64,000 bases of DNA from Kryptolebias marmoratus (Eukaryota > Chordata > Actinopteri > Cyprinodontiformes > Rivulidae): NCBI RefSeq assembly GCF_001649575.2, contig NC_051432.1, positions 23,013,415 through 23,077,414 of the forward strand, given 5' to 3'. The notes under the pieces are model-generated. The model was not told the origin of the DNA, did not search any database, and saw only the letters and a list, made by a program, of their open reading frames with translations. Position 1 is the first letter of the stretch; each line of letters begins with the position of its first letter. Shown here piece after piece: positions 33,738 through 53,715 of the stretch. The position numbers and the translations under genes were made by a program.

Positions 33738-33990
33738 AGGAATGCATATCACCTGCCAGCCTGCAAGCCAAAGTTTTAAATTAGGATCTTGCAGAATCTG
33801 TAAGAGCTTAGGGTAAGTGTTGGGGGTGATGCTCAGCTGCTACCACACCAGATTTTAGCTCTCTATCTGTAAAATTGTGATTAGTTTACCTGCTGAAGGT
33901 GTTATCAAAATTCATCCAGTGGTTCATGAGAGGTTTTGCTAACAGGCGGACAAACAAACACACACAAACATGATTGCCTTTAGCTCTTTC
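33738..33990 (+). repeat. Dispersed repeat family B, copy 2
   Basis: It begins gaaggaatgcatatcacctg, passes 'gctgctaccacaccagattt' and ends 'catccagtggttcatgagag' with ttttgctaacaggcggacaa. It is the most complete copy of the family in the window. Confidence 0.75.
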
Positions 33991-34710
33991 AGTGGACTTT
34001 AATACCATTATCTGAACCTGGCTGCGCCTTTTTATTGATCAGATTACCTAAACCTGTAACTTGTGTTCTCATTTTCTGTGCAGCTTCCTCCGTCTTATTA
34101 AACCAGTTAGATTGTTTCCTGGCATGAAATCATGATAAAATGCACATACAGGTAAGAAAAAAAACATGATTGGAGAAAAAAAAGTGATTATATTTAAATA
34201 ATGATCATAAACCAATAAAAAACACTCAGAATTTAACTAAGAGGCTCAACACAAAGTAAGTTTTATTTTCCATTATCATAAAAACTGTAATTGTCACTTC
34301 AGATTACTCACATATAGTCCAATAAAATCCACCTAGACAATCACTTAATAAGCATCGACTCAGTTTGAGATATTGGTTTTATCTACGAATAAAGTTGCTG
34401 CTTTGTGGGTGAAATGTTTTAAAGGAAGACTTGGTTAAATTTGTGTAATTGTAGAAAATCAGATATGAACCATAAGGCATGACCCACCTTTAATAGAGTG
34501 TTTAAAGCATTCCCCCCACCACACACACACACACACAATTTATACTGCTCCAGGTTTTCAGATCTGGAAAAGGGGATGATTGGATGTCAAACAGCATTTT
34601 ATTCCACAGGAGATGGGGAAGTGGTCTATAACAGCCAGCTCAACGGCAAATGGAAGCATTTTTATTGTTTATTTTACATAAAAAGGATAATTTAACATAT
34701 TGTGCAGTGG
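33991..34710. other. Intergenic / zinc-finger gene 3' UTR
   Basis: No gene recognised. The right part is probably 3' UTR of the minus-strand zinc-finger gene. A short CA run lies near 34519-34540. Confidence 0.4.
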
Positions 34711-37700
34711 TTACTGTAGGTGTTTGTTATGAGAACGCTGGTGGAACTTGAGCCCGCCGCAGTTTCTGAAAGACTTCCCACACTGTCCGCAGACATAAGG
34801 CTTCTCTCCGGTGTGGATGCGGAAATGCCGGGTCAGCGCCCCGGAGTGGCGGAAGCACTTGGAGCAGACGGAGCAGGTGTACGGCCTCTCTCCCGTGTGG
34901 ATGCGAAGGTGGGTCTTTAGGTTCTCCAGGCGGTTGAACTCTCGGCTGCACACCGGGCAGCGGAAGGGGCTGCAGCCCGGCGGGTAAAGCTGCAGCTTGG
35001 CCCGGGCGCCTCCTTGGACCGGCTGAGGACATCGCTGCTGGAGCCTCTGCCGGCACTGGCCGTAGTGCCGCCGCAGCAGGCTGGGCAGGTGGAAGGTCTG
35101 ACCGCAGAACTTACACGTGTGGAGGGCGGCGGCGGGGGCGGCGGGGTTCCGTCCCGTCCGGACATGGACGCCGTAGACTTGGGGAGGAGCTTGTGATACG
35201 GCAGCTGGTTCCGCCTGATGGAAGATGCTCGGAAACTCAGAGGAGACGGACTGGAGATCTGCGGGCGGCGGAAGGCTGCTGGTCAAATTCGCAGGATGAG
35301 CTGTTGAAGAACGGTAGATTAAACATTATAAAATAAAATATATATTTACAGCATTTCATCACAATAAAAGAAAATCATTTTTTTATGATTTAACAAGGAT
35401 CCTCAGCAAAAATAAAGAAACTGAACAGCCAGAACATAAGTCCAGGTGAAGAATTAAAGGTCTAGGTCCGTTTTGATTAAATCATGAAAATGTTAAAAGT
35501 GATGACAGAAATGACCTCAGAGTCGATCCTACGGAGGATTGTTGAATCAGAGAGGGACAGTTTGCTCATCATTCATGGTTCCAAATGCCTAATTCAGTTG
35601 TTCTCGACCCTGGTCCCCGAGGAACACTATCCTGCGTGTTTTAGTCATTTCCCTGCTTTGACGCCTGATCTGATGAATGAATGAGTGATGAACAGGATTC
35701 TGCAGATGTTGAAGAACTGCTGAAGAGCAGGGAGACAACAAAAACATGCAGGATGGTGTTCCTCCAGAACTAAGGTTGGGAATCACTGGTCCAATTCAGA
35801 GGTTCTCAGTCATAAAAGACAAAAAAAAGAAAAATAATATTGAATCCCCCACTGGCAAGAATACATTTAGTGAGATAAACCTCTGTGGTGCTTTTATCCA
35901 CTTGAATCTCAAACATTTTGGACCCCTCAACCCCCAAAAAGTGCCTAAATGCTTTAAAAAAGCCTGAAAGTGAACCTCAAATTATAAACCAGTTAAACTG
36001 TTTCATCCAATCCCAAATATTCATGCAAACTCTTTTAAAATATTTGAATAATCTCAGTTTTGAACGTGTCATTTCTACTTTAATCTGCTGTCAAGTTTGC
36101 CTTCTCTACCTTTAACTTTAAAGAACTCACTCAGATGTCAGTAAAAGCTCCCTCATGGCTGTCGTTGGGTCAAAAATGTAGAATAAAAGAAACACTTTTA
36201 GGTTAAAATCTTCACTTAAATTTTTGTGAAAGCCTGTGGAAATGTACCCATCACACACCATCCTAACTCACCTTTTTCCTTTCCTGTAAAACATTGTGAT
36301 ACATGTATAAAAACAGATTTATCCTCTTGTTATTATGGTCTTCATCTGGTCGTTCTTACCCGGATCCAGCCTGCTGCTGACAAGCGGACCATGTGGGTCT
36401 CGGTTCTGAACATCTGGAACTTCTGGCAGCCAATTTATGCCCTCCAGGCTTAAATCCTCCTCCTTAATCAAGTCCAAACAGCACGCCGTGCTGCCCGTGT
36501 CCTCCTCCGGCTCCTCCTGCTCCTCCTGCTTGATGGCCACTGGCTCTGATGAGGACCTGCTGGCGGTGCTGGGAGGCGGCTCTGAGTTCGGAGCCTGAGG
36601 GTCTCGACGCACTGGGGTCACGCTTTCCACCTTCACCAAACATACACGGGACGAGACGTCTGTGAAAACAAAACAATATTTAAAATGAGCATTAAACAGG
36701 TTCTTTAAACAGGAGCACTCCATGTCTGAGCATTGCTCCTGCTCACCAAAACAAAGAGGATTAAATCATTTTCTTACACAAATTATTGAGTTCATACTTT
36801 TCATTTTAAAATAATTAGTTGAGTTTGAAGCACTTAAAAACAGGCAGTTAAAACTGAACCCTTATTATGACGTTTTAAAGCTGTAATAGATGTCAAAACA
36901 TTGTTTTTGATTTGAATTTTTATGCTTCTAACTCCGTTTCTACATCATTAAATGATTCTAGCGGTGTTAATGAAATTCAGACTCATCAGGGTTTTTGTAA
37001 AAATTCCTCGCCTTCTCCTCAGAGCTCGGAATATCTCAGCTTATTTCAGCCCCAACTTCAGCTTTAACGCTCTCCAGCGCTCGATTTCCGCCCCCAGAAC
37101 GACTCCACTTCTGTCGCCTCTTGTCTTTACAGCTTTTAGTCGCCGTTTCTTTTCAGAAGAAGAACTTCACCTTTTTCTCTTTCCACCTGACGTCTCTGAC
37201 TCCATCGTTCTCCCTCTGACTCTGTTCACATCCGGGGATCCGGGTCTAAATGTAAACAAACAGCTCCTAATTGTTGGCAACAAAACATGATTCTGCCGAT
37301 GTTGTTCATTTATTACAAACTGTGCGTTAGACTTTTGGCTGTGAATGATGCATATTAAGTGGTTACTTTTTTTTGTCATAGATAAAAAATATGCAAAGAG
37401 TTTAAATAAAAAAATTTTTAAAAATGCAGATTTTGACAACTATTAGAGCTTTAAACAACAAAATAAATTCTTTAAATGACATTAATACTGAAAGTGCATG
37501 AAAAGATGACTGTTCAAATCTAAAAATGAAAAACAAAAAGGTGACTTTACACCCAAGTAAACAAATATTGACCCAAACTCTAACGCAAACAACAAACTGT
37601 GGCCTACGTTTGCATTTCAGGTTTCCTCAGCAGGATCGCTTCTTGTTTTAACTTCTGTGAAAACACACGATCACTTCAGCTCCTCGCAGATACATTATAC

Positions 37701-38846
37701 CTTCTTTGAGCTGCAACACACACTATGCACTCCTTCAAGAAATGCATATCGCCCGCCACCAGTTTTAAATTAATGTCAACTTGTGATAAAAAAAAAAGGT
37801 TCCAGCTGTTTTTGTCAAACCTTTTAAATGGTGTCGTTACAATCTCTAGTAATCCTGTGAGATCTTTGAGTGCTCAGAGGATGTGCTGAGGACGACTCTC
37901 AGCTACTACCACACCAGGTTTTACCTCAGTATCTATAAAACTGAGTTGTAGCCTTCTTCTTTTGTTTTGCTGGTCAAGGTGGTTTATTTATGGCAACCAT
38001 CTTCAACTGAGCTGACCCCATTTGCACATTTAGTATTTACTTTTAGAGAGTTTCACTGAATGGATCCTGAGATGTTTTGCTAACAGACACAGTGTTGATT
38101 TTAACAGCTGATGCCAAAGTTTTAAGCAAAGCGTAGAGCTCAAAGTATGTGTTGGGGATGACTTCCAGCTACTACCACACCAGACTTTAGCTCAATATCT
38201 GTAGTTTGAGCCATTTCTGTTTGATAAGGTGGCTCAGCTGTGGCGGCCATCTTGAATAAGGGTTGCAGATGTGCATCCAGTGGTTACTTCCTGGAGGATC
38301 CAGTGGTTTCTGTCACACACCTTCAGAGCTACCTGTGTTCCCGTCTTCCTCCATCTCTGCTGCTCCATCATCCTCATCACATTGTCTCAGCTCATCATCA
38401 GTCCTCTGCTCCTCGGCTCTGCTCTCATATTCTTCCTGGAGGTCAAAATTTGAGCTTCTGCCACCTAAAGGATCACAGCCGGGCCCCTCGCCGTCCACAC
38501 CACCCGCCTCGGGACCTGGGTTTCGGCCGCACAGGGAGTACGGCGGTGGGTCTCTTCGCTTCCGGCCTTTGGCTCGGCTCACGGGAGGACTGCCGGTAAC
38601 ACCGGGCTCGTTCCGGTCCAGCAGGGCTTCGGCTCGCTGCAGCCTCCGTTTCAGGGACTCGTTCTCCCGCTGCAGCTCGTCGTAGATGTCGCCTGTCGCC
38701 TGACCTACGAGCGTCTTCACCTCCCGGACCGCGATCTCCACGGCCACCTCGAAAGCTCCGTGGATCACGGCGACGAGCTCCTGCTGGAAGGAGAGCACGG
38801 CGGCGGCGGAGCCCGGCCTCTGAGCCCCGGCTGGCTGCGGCTTCAT
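34711..38846 (-). CDS. C2H2 zinc-finger protein, unnamed
   Basis: Three coding exons on the minus strand: 38846-38333, 36659-36360, 35300-34711 (stop TAA 34713-34711). Phases (1, 1) agree and give 467 aa. The N-terminus has a helical segment (LSFQQELVAVIHGAFEVAVE) with a heptad-like ELQRENESLKRRLQRAEALL, a type common in teleost zinc-finger families. The middle is acidic, with AIKQEEQEEPEED and DLIKEEDLSLEGINW. The C-terminus has a degenerate finger (CKFCGQTF...HYGQC), then three canonical C2H2 fingers linked by HTGE(R/K)PY, ending HQRSHNKHLQ. It is presumably a nuclear DNA-binding regulator; target and orthologue are unknown. An in-frame ATG at 38957 is possible; 38846 is preferred by resemblance to family N-termini. 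Confidence 0.8.
35599..35788. mobile_element. Foldback element in the zinc-finger gene intron
   Basis: Two arms of about 55 bp are inverted copies: the left contains 'cctggtccccgaggaacact' and 'ctgcgtgttttag', the right contains 'aaaacatgcaggatggtgtt' and 'cctccagaactaaggttggg'. The whole unit could form a long hairpin. There is no coding content, and it matches a common teleost short inverted-repeat element from memory. Confidence 0.7.
37735..38100 (+). repeat. Dispersed repeat family B, copy 3
   Basis: It starts aagaaatgcatatcgcccgc, includes 'gctactaccacaccaggttt' and ends near 'gatgttttgctaacagac'. It lies in the first intron of the zinc-finger gene. Confidence 0.65.
38101..38300 (+). 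repeat. Dispersed repeat family B, copy 4
   Basis: Contains tgttggggatgacttccagc, 'tactaccacaccagacttta' and gcatccagtggtta. It sits directly beside copy 3 and ends about 30 bp from the zinc-finger exon 1 donor at 38331-38332. Confidence 0.6.
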
Positions 38847-38960
38847 GCTGCGGGAGTTTACGGGAGGACAGCTGCGACTGTGGCAGGAGGATTCCCACAG
38901 ACATGGACGACCCCGGTGCTGCTGTTTGCAAACTTCAGATGTCACTTCCGCTGACAAACT

Positions 38961-38974
38961 GCGACACCTAGTGG
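38961..38974. promoter_or_regulatory. CTCF-like motif upstream of the zinc-finger gene
   Basis: gcgacacctagtgg differs at one core position from the vertebrate CTCF core written in reverse (YGCCMYCTRSTGG). A near-identical site lies at 15086-15099. Binding is not shown. Confidence 0.35.
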
Positions 38975-39299
38975 CGACCGGAAGAACCAGTCCTGCTCTC
39001 CACCCGAGTCTCAGAAAACAAGATCAGGTCCGAGTCCTGCTGATCCACCTTAGTTTTGGCCCAATGTCTACACAAAATGCAGTTTTGTTGTCTGACAAAA
39101 GAGCTCGTTGTTTCAGCATGAGTCATAAAAAGACTGACAGAGGTTAAAATGTATAAACTTTATCCAACTGAACCAGAGTTAACCTCGTCTACAACAGTGC
39201 TGCAGAAAAACAGAAAACATTCATGTCATCTTCTTCTGCAGAGATTCATCTGATTAAATATATTTGATCAGACCTGAAGGTTTAGTTCTGCAGAGTATG

Positions 39300-39350
39300 A
39301 TGATTTATTGTTACAAACGAAAAAAATTGCAACATGAAACGTTTATTGAA
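39300..39350 (-). terminator. Candidate poly(A) signals of the alpha-tubulin gene
   Basis: AATAAA on the minus strand occurs at 39309-39304 and 39347-39342, about 400 bp downstream of the stop codon. Confidence 0.45.
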
Positions 39351-39746
39351 GCAAACAAAAACAGAAAGACCTTTTTTTAAACAGTAAACAGCTGCCAGGA
39401 AGTCAAGAATGTTTAACAGCAAAATAAAAATAAAGAAAACTTGGAGAACCAATTCAAGGATAACTGAACATCTGTTAAAAGGTGTTTTTGTGAATTTAGA
39501 AACAAATGTATGAATTATCATGGCCACACTGAACTGTAACCGCTGTCCAAGAAAGTGAAAGATGTAAAATGAAACAAGAACAAACTGATTTGGTCTCAGA
39601 GAATCAGAACAATATCAGAGTTTGAAGATAAATTTAGTTTTTAACAGAATCAATGCAGACAGGTGGAGATCAAAACATAAAACTGCCCAAAGAGTATTTT
39701 TAGTTTTAGAAACATTTCAACACATTTAATCAAGACTTCTTCCTTT

Positions 39747-41781
<2,035 letters not shown>

Positions 41782-44230
41782 TTTTTTGCAACTCACAGCA
41801 AGTCCACGTAGGTGGATAAATTAACTGCCCCTGTTAGCCGTTAGCGCTTTGTTTTTTAGAAGTTGGGACATACCAACTCATCTTAAGAAGGGGGGAGCAT
41901 ACATTTTCCTCTTCGAAAAATCAAAAACAAACGCAAGAGACATGTTAAATTTTATAAGTGCATTATTATTTATTATATTTTATAAACTTAAATATGCAGC
42001 ATAACATTTAAACTTGCAATGTATTGATATTATTTATTTAAACGTTTTGGTCGTTGTTACCCCCTTCCACACAGACGTCGCCTCTCCCTAACTAAACTAC
42101 CGTCCAACTTTATTTTTCAATGTTCAACTAAAGCAAAAATAAAAAATCACATAATTTCAATAAAACATTACTGCAACTGATCCATAAAGAGTTAGCTTAG
42201 AAAATGTCTAACTTTGACAGAAAATATGCATGATCACTTGTTTTTTTATAATCTATTTTCTAAAAACTCTGCTAAAAGTATCTCCACCTTGCACAAACAG
42301 AGCTTTAATGCTACAGCCATTCAGAAATTTTAACATTATGGAATAATGATGACCAGTTTAGGACACAAAACAACCATACACATGTGTTGAATGGAAGTAA
42401 ATGGCTACAATTTGTAGCACAAATGACAAAAATTATGCCAAAGCATCTATAAAAATATTTCATTAAGTCATGCAAAGTCATCAAGACCCTCAACAAACAA
42501 AAAAAGGCATTTATACAGCCCTTTCAAATCTATCAAATGATGTAATTAAGACTTCAAGTCTATCCTATTCGAACGGGAAAGTAGCCTATATATTTAGGCA
42601 TAAAAGTGTAGTTCATGAACTATTTTAATTTTGTTTTTTTTGGTCTTGACCTGCTGGTAGGACACCTGTTCCTCATTTCCTCTTCAGCTAGATCTAATCT
42701 GACCATTTGGCTTCTTGCTGTGGGATTTAGACATGCTCAGGTCTTTTCGTGCGTAGCTATGCAATTAACCAACTAGGCATTTACTTTGAATCACTGTTAA
42801 GCCTTTGAGTTCACTTTTGCAAATCGCCTTGCACTGTAAATAAAACCCTCATGTGGTCGTTTATTCGTTAATTCTTATATAAGGCGTTGGATAATAGGGC
42901 TTTCAGCTACAAATAAATTTGACCTTTTAAGTCATCACATTTGAAATTGTTTACATTGTTTACATGCATACTGTCATTTCCCATGTAGTTATCCAGACAA
43001 AGAATTTGTCTTGTAAATAAAACAAGAGCTGACTGAAAGATTAAGAGGGATGCTTCTTTATTAAAGAACCAAAACAGATTTGATCCAAAAGAATTGGGGT
43101 TTTATTGGTCTTCCTTTCTAAGCATAATGGCTTGTATAGGATTTTATCCATTTTGAGGTTATATTTCATCATAATTTAAACCTAATGCAAATTTCAACAA
43201 GTTTTTGGAGAAAAATAAACAAGATTTTAGCTGAAAGTAACATACAAAGCTTTTACTTGACTCCCCACCACACTTTATTTGATTTATTTAATTGAACATT
43301 GAGAATTTCTACCTTTTGCAGTTCAGTTAAAATCTTTCTTCACCTTCAGCTCATTATTGATAAAGCTATCATTTCGCCACAGCTGGTCATTGTGGAAATT
43401 AATTTTAAGCAAATAAATCAAATTATTTACATTTGAAGGAGCCATTCTGTGGTACGTTCTTCACATCTTTACGTGGACGTGGAAGTAAAACCTCCTGTTT
43501 TTTAAAAGTTTTTATTCTTTTTGTTGATAAATCTTTTGCTCTCGACTCTTTGAGGTAAACACCTTGGCCTTGACGTCATTACTGGATTACTCTGTGATGA
43601 GTCCGTCCCCCCCTGCGGCTCTGCGCTCCTCTGACGCTGCAGTTGGAAGTGGGTCGGCTCAGCATTAGGCAGTGTGAAGGTTGCAGTCTAAATGCTGCTT
43701 CAGTAATCAGGTTGTCTGTCTGCGTGCAGTTTAGAGTTATCGACCGTTTCATTCCCACTACAGAAGGTAGGCAATATAACCACACCTCAGCCTTGTTTTT
43801 CAGGTAGAGTGAAACCGACTTATTTCTTATTATCATCAGAAAATTAATCAGCAAATGTGTTAATTTATAAGGGAGAACGTTAGTGCCGTTTGAATATGAC
43901 ACTAAATATACATTTAGTCTTTCCTTCTCAGATCTGGAGTGCAGGATCATCACTGCTGAGTTAAAACAAGCAGATTAGTTGTTTTTTTGATGGATTTATC
44001 TTCTTTGAGGAAAAAGAATTTTGGTTATAATGATTGATTATGGTTGTTATTGGTTTTAGTTGTTCAAATGTAAACTCTCCCTCATAAATCTGTTTAAGAG
44101 TAGTAGAATAAAGATTGTGTCACACAGGAAGAGATGGCAGAAGGCTTCTTGGCTGGGTCTTGGCTTTCTTTGTGACTCCAGACTCTCTTTAAAAATCACT
44201 TGTTTTTTTTCTTACTCTATCCTTTTATAG
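41782..44230. other. Intergenic between alpha-tubulin and avpi1
   Basis: The tubulin promoter must lie just right of 41781 and the avpi1 promoter left of 44231, but no clear core elements were recognised. The rest is A+T-rich with no gene found. MARVELD1, expected near here from the human order, was not seen. Confidence 0.4.
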
Positions 44231-44267
44231 AATAAAAAGCCTGGAAGCACTCTGACTGGAGACCATC

Positions 44268-46287
44268 ATGGCAGAGGTCCTGGAACTCAGCTCTACAGAG
44301 GACAGCATGTCCACACAGTGGAAACCTTCCAGCCGACACAGCAGGAAGTCTGGTTACTCCAACATCTTCTCGGGGCTGAACCTGCATCAGCTGCACAGGC
44401 TCTTCAGAACGGCAGGGGACAGAAACGCTGAACATCGGGCGAAGCTGGTGTGGCAGGAGATGGAGACAGATGTGGAAGGGGAAGAGGAGGGAAAGCAGAG
44501 GGAGGGAGAGGAACGGGAGGATGAAGCAGGGCTGGCCCAGGCCTTGGTGGGGCTGAGAGTTCGAGCAAGAAACAAGGCAGGACTGAGATCGGAGGGACAC
44601 AGTGACCACAAGATGCTCAGAACGTCTGGGTACATCAGGTAATGCCTTACTGTGCAGGAATGGATCCAGATTTCATGTGTTTATCATCATATGAGTGATA
44701 AAATCATACGGCCCATCAACACTGTGTCCTCATGCTCCTGCCAACATTCACACACACGATGCATCACATCACGCATTCCTCACCCAGAACAGAATAGTAA
44801 AACTGACGTGTGAGTTTATGCAGCGGTGCAGCTGTCGAAACATTCCCCGCCCGTGGAAGCAGCTTTAAGTTTGAATAAAAACCTAATGTTGGTCAGTCTG
44901 GTTTGGTTCGGACTCAAAAATCTCCTGTTGTGAAATTTTATACAAATACACAAGTAGTTTCTATAAAACACACACACACGCTTTGGAGTTTTCCTCATGT
45001 AAGGATAATCACCAGGCTGTAATTTTATATCAGGATGTGAAAGAATGGAGCAGGAAACTGAATCAGAAAGAAAGGCTCGACTGAAAAGGAACTGCACAGG
45101 GCCAGCGGCGCCTCCAGAAGGTTGTCAGATGGGGGGGCACACCAAAAACCAAGAACCAGAACTGAATTTTGAGAGGTGGTATGCTGTTCTTATATACAAA
45201 AGCAGCAATAACAAAGTAAAGGAATCACTTTTTGCTACAAGTTTACTTTGTTTTGTTTTGTTTAACAGCTAAAATTACTAACTGAGACCAGAGCAGACAC
45301 TGCTAAACTCACTGATGCTTGTTCTCTTCTCTCTTAAATTTCTATTTATTAAATAAAAAAATGGATACCCCTCCCCGAGACCCTGCATTCTGATATGAGG
45401 GCATTCAAACTTTATTATTCTGTTCAATTTAGAGATTTGTTGTCTTGTTACAGATTACTTGCTATCATTTAAATATTTAAATAAAAAAAAATATTTTTAA
45501 TCCTTTTAACTAATAAATGTTCGAAACCAGAGATTTTTATGTTTATGAGGTTCTACTGATGAGGGTTGCAGTAATCCTAACGCTTCAGGTTTCAGCACAG
45601 GGGCTTCTCTAAAACGATTCTTGCAGCTACAAAGACACCATAAACTCTAAAACTCTTTTATAAAATATCATGCTCTGTTTGAATGTACATATAGGTTTTT
45701 ATCTAAGCTGTCGTGTGATATTTGAAGTCATTAAATTCAATGCCCACGTCCAATTTTCCCCTAAAAACAAAGATTGTGAGATTTTATATTTAGTTCCCTC
45801 AACATTATATCATGTTAACGTTAAAACCAGGTCCTAATTAACCTAATATTGCTCTGCTCCATATATACGACTGTTCTCTCATAAATCCTAAGGTTCTGAT
45901 TGCTCTTTGGTTGTGTTATGAAGCTCAGACACATCACTATCTGATCACCAGTTCTACAGAAAGGAAATTAAGAACCAGAGCATCTGTGGATCCACTTACA
46001 TCTGCAGTTTTATGTTCAAACTGTGATTTAGTACGCGGGTGACAATAAGAAGTCATCTCAGGCAGATTTCTGTTCTCGTCTTTAGGGTTGAAGAGCCTTC
46101 ATCTCCCTTCACTGTTGAGGACGATGAGGCTGATTTGACTCAAAGTCCGGAAGAATTTGAGCTGCGGGCGTCAGAAAGCGACGTTCCAGAGATTCAAAAC
46201 CCGTTGAAATCGTCTTCGTGGAGGCTGGGTGTTAGGCTGGAGAGTGCCAGAGACTCTGAACGCTACCTGCACCGCATCCTGCACTGA
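44268..46287 (+). CDS. avpi1: Arginine vasopressin-induced protein 1
   Basis: Two coding exons, 44268-44638 and 46086-46287 (stop TGA 46285-46287), phase 2 junction (YI|R), 190 aa. The conserved core is YSNIFSGLNLHQLHRLFRTAGDRNAEHRAKLVW, seen as several blocks; the end YLHRILH matches the human YLHQIRH tail from memory. A glutamate-rich segment (ETDVEGEEEGKQREGEERED) makes it longer than the 147-aa human protein. AVPI1 is a small, poorly understood protein induced by vasopressin and linked to MAPK signalling. The coding exon starts at an acceptor (exon from 44231), so a noncoding 5' exon lies upstream. Its neighbour pi4k2a is convergent, as in human. Confidence 0.9.
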
Positions 46288-46379
46288 AGGCGACACACAA
46301 GTTCTGCTGTCACGCACTCTCCGTAGCACACTCAAGTGTTTTTGTTGGTTTTTTTAAAGGAAGCACATTAAAGCTGCTA

Positions 46380-46385
46380 AATAAA
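46380..46385 (+). terminator. avpi1: avpi1 poly(A) signal
   Basis: AATAAA about 93 bp after the stop codon, the first such signal downstream. Confidence 0.7.
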
Positions 46386-47775
46386 TGTTTGAAAATCAGT
46401 TGTGTTGGTTTTTTAGCTTTAATCTGCAAGAACAGGACTATAGGTGAACCAATAATTTGCAGTTGTCAGCAGCACACTCTTTAAAGAACTCAAAATGGTG
46501 GTTTTAGTTACTTATAACAAACACCAGAAACATGTTTTTAGACACATTTGGCTCCAACTCCGTCATTTCTCAGCATAAAATTATCTTTGTTTAAAACTCT
46601 GGCATAAAGGCTAAAAATGCTAGGCCTTTAAATTTGCACTAATTTAATCAGTTTTATTAAATAAAGACTGATTATGGCCACTTTGAAGACCTATTTTGCT
46701 TGAGGGCGTTGTTCTTGGGCAAGAACTGTAAATTTTCACACAAATAAAGCAACAATAACACAAATACTTTGTATTAATTGAATATATTTAATTATAATCT
46801 ATCATTAAATATTACATACAAATTATACAGTGCATTATAACTTTACATTTCATGTCAGTTTAGCACAGCAGAGAGTTATTTTATCTGTTACATTTACTCG
46901 GGTCCACCCAAGAACCTGAAACATCAGTAAATTATGGCCAAGAAAACCAGGAGCTGGTGGGAAGCACCACTCCCCTCCTCCGCTCAGTCACAGCCGCAGT
47001 AGTTTTTGTCCTCTTCGCTAAATAATGAAATCGTCGGCAGGAAAAGACAAAATAGGCAAACGAGTCACATGGATCTCATTTTAGCTGTTTGTTTCTTTAA
47101 TCAAAAAGTACCTCGGCTTTGCAACGTCGCCCCAGACGACTCTCAGGTTTTCAGAGAAGTAATAATGCATAATGTGAAACCAGTTCACGTAGTTTTAGTT
47201 CAAACTGTAAAGAAATACAACCCACTTAGAACCTTCTTCCCTAATCTGCAAGTTTACCACAATAAACACTTCTCTTTATGTGAAGAAAAACTAAAAAGCT
47301 GAAGTTTTGGCTCTGCTTTTACCAGCCTGGGGCGTTTAACTGCATAGCGGGGGGGTTGAATGTAAGTGATAAGAGGTATAACAACAATAACAAACATGGA
47401 ATGCAACACCTCTCATTCAAAAAAAAAATGAAAAAGAAATGTATCGGAGGCTTTTAACTGGCGTGCATGTAAGCAAACACAACATGCACCCAGGAGTGCA
47501 CAGATATGTCGTCCCACCGATATCACTCTCAGGAGGAACAGAATCTTCAGTCATATTCTCACAAGGCACCGATGCAGACAGGGAAGATATGTTGGGAACT
47601 TCTTCCTCTTTTGGCCTCGTCTCACTCTCCACACCCACTAACTTGCACCACGAGGAGAAGATAGTGGGTGAGGATTACTTCCAGGACAAAAACAACCTGT
47701 GCTATCACATTCAGTCTCCTCCGTCCGTCTGTTCGCAGATGATCCTTACTGCAGCTTTCCGCTGCTGCGCCGGTC
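46386..47775. other. Convergent intergenic / pi4k2a 3' UTR
   Basis: This interval lies between the avpi1 poly(A) signal and the pi4k2a stop. Most is probably the long 3' UTR of pi4k2a on the minus strand. No other gene recognised. Confidence 0.4.
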
Positions 47776-53462
<5,687 letters not shown>

Positions 53463-53662
53463 TTAGAGGTAGCCGGATAGTAGTTTTATCTTCTTTAAAG
53501 AGGATTGAGAAGAAAAAAAGGACGAAAAGGGAGAAACAACAAAGGCGGGACAGCTGTTTTGTTGTAGCACTTGCTAACAGGAAAACACAGCAAGAAAAAG
53601 AAAATCAGATGACTGTCAGCTTCCGGAAAGAGGCGGGACCTGTTGACTGTTTTGATCAGTGA

Positions 53663-53715
53663 CCAATCAGCGTCCAGATCCTCTTATCAGTCCCCTAACC
53701 TCCTACGCTGATTGG
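53663..53715. promoter_or_regulatory. pi4k2a: Inverted CCAAT pair upstream of pi4k2a
   Basis: ccaatcagcg (53663-53672) and cgctgattgg (53706-53715) are exact reverse complements 33 bp apart, about 200 bp upstream of the start codon. Each contains an NF-Y-type CCAAT box. Confidence 0.5.

Noticed and set aside
38847..38957. N-terminal extension of the zinc-finger protein to the ATG at 38957
   Set aside because: The added residues do not resemble related N-termini; kept only as an alternative.
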